Shown one piece after another: positions 58,012-64,000 of a DNA stretch of 64,000 nt. The notes beneath the pieces were generated by a model. The model was not told the DNA's origin and did not search any database. It saw nothing but the letters and a program-made list of their open reading frames with translations. Source of the DNA: Cryptomeria japonica (taxonomy: Eukaryota; Streptophyta; Pinopsida; Cupressales; Cupressaceae); NCBI RefSeq assembly GCF_030272615.1, contig NC_081413.1:100726239-100790238 (forward strand), read 5' to 3'. Made by a program: the position numbers and the translations under genes. Position 1 is the first letter of the stretch. Each line of letters begins with the position of its first letter.

Positions 58012-58505
58012 TTTGAGCTTCCAAATATTTCTAATCCTATCTCTTCTCTCTATTTTTTCCCTCCACATCTCTCTCCTTTTCTCCATCTTTGTCTCCTCTT
58101 TCTCCATCTTCATAGTCATCTCATCTCCATCTCTATCTATATCTCTATATTTATCTATTTACCCCTCTCTCTCTCTCTTGCTCCCCCCCTCTACCTCTCT
58201 CTCCCTCTCACCTGATTGCAAACATAACATGAGCCTGTTGGTTATGGAACTTGATTATCTTCCTAATTGAAAGTTTTGTTTCAGTTATAATTGGAACCTT
58301 GTAAGAGGATGCAAAGTGGATTTGCAAACCATCACTTCTCCATTGAGACCTTTGTTGCACAAGCAACAATATTTTCTACATTTGGCCTACCAATTGATCT
58401 CATGTACTACACAAATTTATGAAAAACAATTGACCAAATTTTGCCCTAATTGACCTTCCACACCTCTTCGGCATACCCATTGCACACTAAGGTGCAATTG
58501 CTAGC
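57330..58505. repeat. third pyrimidine array and tail
   Basis: (CT)n(TA)n at 57330-57377 and again at 57927-58004, with degenerate CTCTATATC sequence between and after. Then the non-repetitive GATTGCAAACATAACATGAG block and the tail ending CATTGCACACTAAGGTGCAA at about 58497. Collinear with 53640-55150. Confidence 0.9.
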
Positions 58506-58583
58506 ATATATTATGAATAGTGAATTCTTTTATATTAAATTTTTTAACATTTCTTTATTTTATTTTATACATCATAAATGATT

Positions 58584-58690
58584 ATGAATATATTATATTT
58601 ATATTATATAAAAATTATATATTATATTTGTATTATATAAAAATTATATATTATATTTGTATTATATAAAAATTATATATAATATAAATA
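58584..58690. repeat. ~33-bp AT tandem repeat
   Basis: Three units of TTATATTTGTATTATATAAA plus AATTATATA. The surrounding 58690-59400 is AT-rich with no coding sequence recognised. Confidence 0.85.
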
Positions 58691-59406
58691 TAATTAAGAA
58701 ATTAATATTATACAATAAAAATGTTATATTATTAGTACCTATTATTAGGCTAGTAGAATTTAGTGATTAAAAAAAATTATTTGCATCGATTAAAATGTAG
58801 TTTTGTTTTTTTTAATTTAATTTGAAAAATTATTATTTTTGTTTAATGTACATGTATATTTTTTAAGTATTTTAATTGTGAGAAATATTTTTTGTTTATT
58901 TGATTTGCTACAGCAATTTGCATTTATGCATGAATTTTACCAATCCACTATGATAAACACTTTTTTAGGCCTTATTTTAGGATTTGTAAATTTTGTTTAG
59001 TAATTTATTTATAACTTTTGTATATGTCTCATGGAATTGAAGATAAATGTTAATGACAATAATATTATGATTGGTATAGATTATAATATGTAATTAAGAC
59101 TATAACACAATAAAATATAATATAATAAATATATACAATATAATATAATACACTAATAAAATTAATATATTATAAGAACATTGAATATAATATTATTAAA
59201 TTATGATCATAGTATAATATAAAAATATAATAATAATTAATTTCAATTGCATTTAGTATAGATCAAAATTAATTATTATAATCTTTACCAACCAACCAAT
59301 TATAATTAAATTGATTTTGATTATACTAGTATATTACTCTCAAAATAGCATTCATCTACTTTTAATTAACTATGTCATGTCAACTTGTCTATAAACTAGA
59401 CTAGCC

Positions 59407-59532
59407 TATATATATTTAATAATATATATAGAATAAGCCGAGAGATATCCTTCTTGCACTTTAATTTGATTAATTGATAAAGAAATCAACACTTCTCTAC
59501 ACTTATTCGATATATATTATTAAATATATATA
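59407..59532. repeat. inverted repeat with 31-bp arms (MITE-like)
   Basis: Left arm 59407-59437 and right arm 59502-59532 are inverse complements with one mismatch, ending GAATAAG / CTTATTC at the inner side, around a 64-bp loop. It could be a small foldback element or cruciform-prone sequence. It ends three bases before the target duplication of the adjacent solo LTR. Confidence 0.8.
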
Positions 59533-59539
59533 AGCCAGT

Positions 59540-61184
59540 TGTAGCGTCGTAAATTGTACGCACTCGCTAGGGTGGTACAATTTCACACCTAGTTTAGCAC
59601 CCGCCTTAGTGCGTTCTGCATTCTGCATTGCATTTCTCCTTAAGCACTTAATTAATCAAATTAATTAGGTCTAAGGTCCTATTTCATCATCACAAAGTTG
59701 GGCCCTTTCACTAAAGCGTGCCCTTCGCATTTTATTCCTCCAATACATCACTCAACCAAAAACCCTAATTAAGTCCTATTTCGAACTTGGGGGCTTGGTT
59801 TCGGGGTCAAAACATCTCGAAATCACCTGTAACTTTGGGATTCTCTCTAAAATCATCATATCTGACGGCCCTGAAAATTTGGTGAAAAGTTGCCGGGACC
59901 GTGGCGCCTGGTGCACATGGTCCCGAACATTTTTCTCGAAATTTTAGGAGCGCGATCCAATCATAAAATAAAGCTTAACCCCAAGAAATTGGCGGGATAT
60001 TCAATCTCTAGGTCGGCCAAAATACGAATTTACGACTTAGGGTTTCATACATAAGAGCTCTCTTTCTTCATTTGGAAGGATCGGATTTTTGTTTCCAGGA
60101 ACTTCATATGCAGCGAAAGAGCAGATCTTTGAGGACTTCAACAACATTCAACATCTTTTTATCAAGCATCTATCAAATTCATTCATCCACTTAGGGCTTG
60201 GAAGACATTGAAGAACAATAGGAGATTACCGACTGAAGATTGGCTTGTACTCCTCCCTTGAGGGTTGGGTATGATTTCGTATTGTTTTCATGTCTTTACA
60301 TAAGCTTTGATACATCATTTATTCATGCTTTAGATCACATTGCATCTTGATTTAGAGCATTTACATTATCATTTGCAAGCAATTAGGGTTTACTTTCTAG
60401 GTTGCTCTAGTTTGCTTTCTTGCATTTTGGACCTTGCACACACACTAGGTCTGCACACACAATACATTTTACAAAACAACTTGGCTATTCGTGGAGGTGG
60501 AAATCACCGAAGCGGGGGTTTGACTAAGGCAAAACCCTATATAGCCGCCCCTCCCCCTTTTCAGATATTATTGCAGGTTTCGGGATTCGGACGACGCCAA
60601 GGGATACAGATCCGGAGAGAGAAAGTTGGAACAGCACTCTGTGTGAAATTGCAGAGCAGGAGACTGGGACAGGGGCACTGGGCGCCCTGGTCCTGCCAGG
60701 ACAGGGGCGCTGGGCGCCCTGGTCCCTGGGACAGAGGCGCTGAGCGCCTTGGTCCTCCGGACAGACAGTTTGCAGACAGTTTCCAGACAGTGTTTCAGAG
60801 TGCAGAACAGTGGTTTCCGGTGCAGTTTTCAGGACAGTGGCGCCTGCGCCCCCGTCCCGAACATTTTCAGTCCGATTTTGACTCCGGGTACATATCTGCA
60901 TTCTTATTTCATCCTTGTACTTACAGCTGTTCATTGTTTAATCTCAATTCTGCAATCTTGTTATTAGTTCATACTTGCATTTTGAGATTAGGGTTTGAAC
61001 TTGCATTACTTGATCTTACAATTTCAACAAGGGAATAGGAATCCTAATAGATATCCCGTGGCTCTCTCTTTCACCAAAAGAAGTAGCCAATTGTGCGATA
61101 TCTCTAGGCTCTTTCGTATTCCGTAATGTGTGTCAAAGAGTAGGATTAGGGTATGTTGACCTAGTCTCGCTTTTTCCCTACACA
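59540..61184 (+). mobile_element. Solo LTR of a second family (1,645 bp)
   Basis: Starts TGTAGCGTCGTAAATTG and ends TCCCTACACA, flanked by perfect 5-bp duplications CCAGT (59535-59539 and 61185-61189). GC-rich modules at 60666-60758 include GGCGCCCTGGTCC and echo the GGGACCAGGGCG arms of LTRs A and B. A 232-codon open frame at 60340-61038 has no recognisable motif and is probably incidental. No internal region or second LTR is present. Confidence 0.88.
60666..60758. repeat. three GGACAGGGGCGCTGGGCGCCCTGGTCC modules
   Basis: Three near-tandem units of about 30-35 bp, each an imperfect palindrome (GGACAGGGGCGC / GGCGCCCTGGTCC). Related phrases GGGACCGTGGCGCC (59897) and GTGGCGCCTGCGCC (60838) precede CCCGAACATTTT. 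Confidence 0.8.
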
Positions 61185-61780
61185 CCAGTTAATCCCTAAC
61201 TATAACTCTATTTTAACCCCAACCATTATTTAGCCCTAACCCTTACACTAACTTAAATATTTTTCTTATAGTCCTAATTTTACCCTAACCCTAATTGAAT
61301 CTTAGTTGTAATTCAACACTAACCTTAGTTTTCTTATAACCTTAATTTTACATTAAAACCTTAATTGCACCCTAACTCTATTCTTGTCTCTAATTCTAAT
61401 TCTAACCCTAATTACATTGTAACCACATATCTTTCTTCAAACCCTAATCTGATGTTAACCCTAACCCTAATGAATTTTTAACCTTAACCCTATTGAAACC
61501 CTAACCATAATTTAACCTTAATCCATACCCTAAACATATCTCTCATTGTAATTTTAACCTTGACCCTAATTCTCTCTTTCCGGTGAATTGTTATATATAA
61601 AAATTATATTTGGTCAATGTTATTATTTTGATATTTTTTTATAAATATTTATACATAATCTTCATACAAATGATTTTTAAAAATTTTTAAAAACAAAAAT
61701 TATAATTATAAATCAAACTAAATAATTTAAGAAATGCAATAAAACCCTAACCCTAATCATAACCCAATTTGTTTATAAAA
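61185..61780. repeat. degenerate interstitial telomere-like tract
   Basis: Many scattered CCCTAA/ACCCTAAC words (for example 61286-61299, 61457-61468, 61742-61754) diluted with AT-rich sequence. The spacing is irregular and the period is 6 rather than a clean plant CCCTAAA array. It may be a decayed interstitial telomeric repeat or a biased low-complexity sequence. Confidence 0.55.
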
Positions 61781-61786
61781 CTATAT

Positions 61787-64000
61787 TGTTTTGATTAAGT
61801 AAAAACGGGTTTTTGAAAGGAACCTGAACCTTATTACATACCGGGAGAAAGATAAAGCATTAAAGTGGAAGAAAATTGTGCATGGTCACCCTAACAAAAA
61901 ACAGTTCCCATCCAAAATAAAAAGGGAACTCAAAACACAGAAAGTCGCACAAAGACAGCAAAAGGATAGCAAAAGGACAACACAAAGACTAAGACAGAGA
62001 CAAAGACAACTAAATATTTTTCATAATATCTTTTGCATGAACCGCCATCTTCTTCATGTTATCCGCAGAGTTCTTCAATTCATCCAGCTCTCGTCCCTTG
62101 ATATCACCCCGATTCCTGGTGTTGGCCCTAGTTCTCTTCTCATGACCCTTTTTCTCCATCTGGTCCTTGTCGCCCTCCTTGTCTTTAATGTTATCAAATC
62201 TGTTAATCAGAAAATTCATATTATCCACAGAGGCCTTAAGAATCTGGAAATTTTATTTGGTAATCCTCTTCACAGTTAATTCCATCTTGTCAACTCTGTT
62301 GACTAGGTTGTTCATGGTAGTTTCTAGCCCATTTGCCTCTCTATTCCCTTCCATTTCCTTAACCTTCTTTTTAGTTTCAAGAATTTTACCAACCATGGCC
62401 TCAATAGCTCCAGCATTGTTGATAGCAACCACTAATTCTTTAACATTTTCAAAAAGAGGCTTCTCGCCTATCATAGCATTTTTTATAACATTAATGTCAT
62501 TCTTCAGGTTGTTGATATCTTTCACAATTTTGCTGATAGTTTCATAAAATCCCTTAATACTATCATTACCCCCATGATAGTCGCTAGGATTTCCCATTTT
62601 ATTCTCTTGGCCCTCATTCTGCAATCCTTGAGTACTCATGTCCTCACCACAATCCACATCCGGAATCTCATCCTCCTCTTTATCCTTCATATTTTCATTT
62701 TTTTCCTCCTCTGCATCCTCATCAAAAGCTATCAATATCTTCTTTTTGACCTTGTTAGCCCCCCTATGGGTATTCTTGTTCCTCTAGGTTTGTTTTCCCA
62801 TTCCCTTTCCTTTCTTGCTTTTGATGAATGTTTCCTCAAAGGACTCATCCTCGGAGTCTGAGAGGTCAGAATCAACAACAATCCTCTTTCTTTTCCCCTT
62901 AATCCTCCCCTTTTTGCTAAGATCCTCTAACTCCCCTTCAGTTTCAGAGTCGAAGTTGAAACCACTATACTCACTTTCTGTGTCATCATCCCTAGTATTT
63001 TTACCTCTAATGGGTTTCTCAATGGATTTCCCTTTCAATAATTTGTAAACTAAAACCATAAGACCTTGATGAAGAGCATGGTCACCCTGGGGGTCTTTCT
63101 GCATTTCTTTGATGGTATGTCCATAGTTAAGCTAAATAATAGGGAAAGCTTGCCTTTTCACCATGGCAAAAGTGGTTGAGCAACACAAAATGGTGCCCGC
63201 AAGCCCTCATAAATCTTCCATCCAGAGTAATGTAGGTTATGGTAACAAACAACACGAACCTCCATGGCCTATAGATACGCTTGGGGGAGTGGTAGGAGTT
63301 GTCCACCTTCACCAATTTCTTCTTTTCACCATCCATGATAGGAAATCTATCTGTCGCCTTATCGGAAACACTTTGGTCTCTATAGAACTTAATACCATCT
63401 TTCACCATCCCTGTAGCTTCTGCAATGATATCTTCATCCACTGTCATCATCTAGGTGCCAACCAGAACCTTGCCATTCTTCCAATTCTTTATGAAATGCT
63501 TGGTAATTGTTGGGTGTTTACTGCAGAGCCTCTCCATGAAAACACTTAAGCCACCCTCCTGAAGAATCTCCCAAACCTCTTTGTTCTTCTTCCAATCCGA
63601 ACAAGAAGTTGGTTCAAACCTCTTTTTGTTCCCTCCCTTATTTCCCTCGAAATCACTGGAATTCCTAATCTCGACTCTGATATTTCCTCTCTGGTTTCTA
63701 TTATTTCTCTGAAAAACAACCTAGAATTTGTGCCCTGTTAATATGATATGACTATTAAATAAATACTCAACACCTCTGATGTGAACATTCATCAAAAAAA
63801 GGGGGAAAGGCATTAAGAATTATGATTAATGATGCCATGTTGCTTCATCTAGATACCGTCCAGTTCAAACAAGGATTTCACCTCACAAGCAAGATTACTC
63901 TCACCATAAATAGTAATGATTTCTCAGATCGGCAGGCCAAGTTGGAAGCCCAGTTAGCACACGTATTAGCTTCCCTGTAAACATGTGTGAAAATACACAT
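61787..64000 (-). mobile_element. retroelement 3' part, LINE-like end, extends beyond window
   Basis: The minus-strand 3' end reads TTTTTACTTAATCAAAAC, the same end as in the 523-bp insert at 51380-51902. The intervening sequence encodes the protein described at 62010-63720. No reverse transcriptase is seen inside the window, so it may be a LINE whose ORF2 is lost or a non-autonomous element. The 5' end is outside or near the window edge. Confidence 0.7.
62010..63720 (-). pseudogene. acidic/coiled-coil protein of the 61.8-kb retroelement
   Basis: From about 63720 down. The N-terminal region has LCSKHPTITKHFIKNW, VLVGTQMMTVDEDIIAEATG, GIKFYRDQSVSDKA and WRFVLFVTITYITLDGR. After a frameshift near 63120 comes an acidic Ser/Asp/Glu region with basic clusters (KKGRIKGKRKR; DSDLSDSEDESFEE). 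Then a long coiled-coil-like stretch (62735-62253) and the C-terminal NMNFLINRFDNIKDKEGD..KKGHEKRTRANTRN, ending at 62010. In-frame stops lie at 62784 and 62253. The N-terminal pattern resembles plant proteins annotated as transposon-associated domains; the function is unknown to me. Confidence 0.65.

Noticed and set aside
53700-58270. Long Ser/Leu/Tyr-rich open frames (for example 53974-54621 and 57812-58270)
   Set aside because: They are translations of CT and CTATAT repeats, open in several frames, with no start context or non-repeat domain.
60340-61038. 232-codon open frame in the solo LTR as a gene
   Set aside because: No motif is recognised, it spans the GC-rich palindromic modules, and the opposite strand is also open there. 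It is more likely incidental.

Overview
This window is eukaryotic nuclear DNA from a seed plant, and almost all of it is transposable elements and their debris. The low gene density, the plant-type Ty1/copia and Ty3/gypsy proteins, the L1-type LINEs, the plant telobox motifs and the layered nested insertions suggest a very large genome, most likely a gymnosperm. That placement is inference and was not checked by any search. I see no prokaryotic operon, rRNA, tRNA or CRISPR array. Only one exon (43716-44200) looks like part of an ordinary host gene.

Layout: 1-3815 is the 5' part of a Ty1/copia element on the minus strand. 3860-4740 is a decayed Ty3/gypsy RNase H/integrase fragment. 4765-18890 is a nest of three solo LTRs of one family, each with a perfect 5-bp target duplication: Z (GGATG) contains A (CATCA), which contains B (GTACC). 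18896-20054 and 35209-35600 are two halves of a minus-strand LINE ORF1. They are separated by a 15.15-kb minus-strand composite element (20055-35208) made of LTR 'copy 3', a gag-only internal region and LTR 'copy 2'. 37305-38997 is a 5'-truncated LINE end. hAT-type DNA transposon pieces lie at 23535-24525 and 40323-41479. 45951-52936 is a nearly full-length LINE with a smaller retroelement inserted in its ORF2. 53-58.5 kb is a pyrimidine-rich, AT-rich repeat district. 59540-61184 is another solo LTR, beside a telomere-like tract. 61787-64000 holds the 3' part of a minus-strand retroelement with an acidic, coiled-coil-like protein.

The most interesting system is the giant-LTR family (A, B, Z, copy 2, copy 3). 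These LTRs run from 2.4 to 7.4 kb and always start TGTTGTGAC; four end in CAACA and Z in the one-base variant CAATA. Three of the five carry a gene of about 1,075 codons inside the LTR itself. That gene has its own TATA box and a putative 5'-leader intron, and an array of short repeat modules lies upstream. A second promoter follows the gene: a perfect 18-bp palindromic telobox 64-66 bp upstream of another TATA box, which probably drives the retroelement RNA. Copy 3 is followed by a primer-binding-like site and a Ty3/gypsy gag, which ties these LTRs to a gypsy-type retrotransposon. I recognise no known domain in the captive gene. All copies here are broken, yet they keep the same protein architecture.
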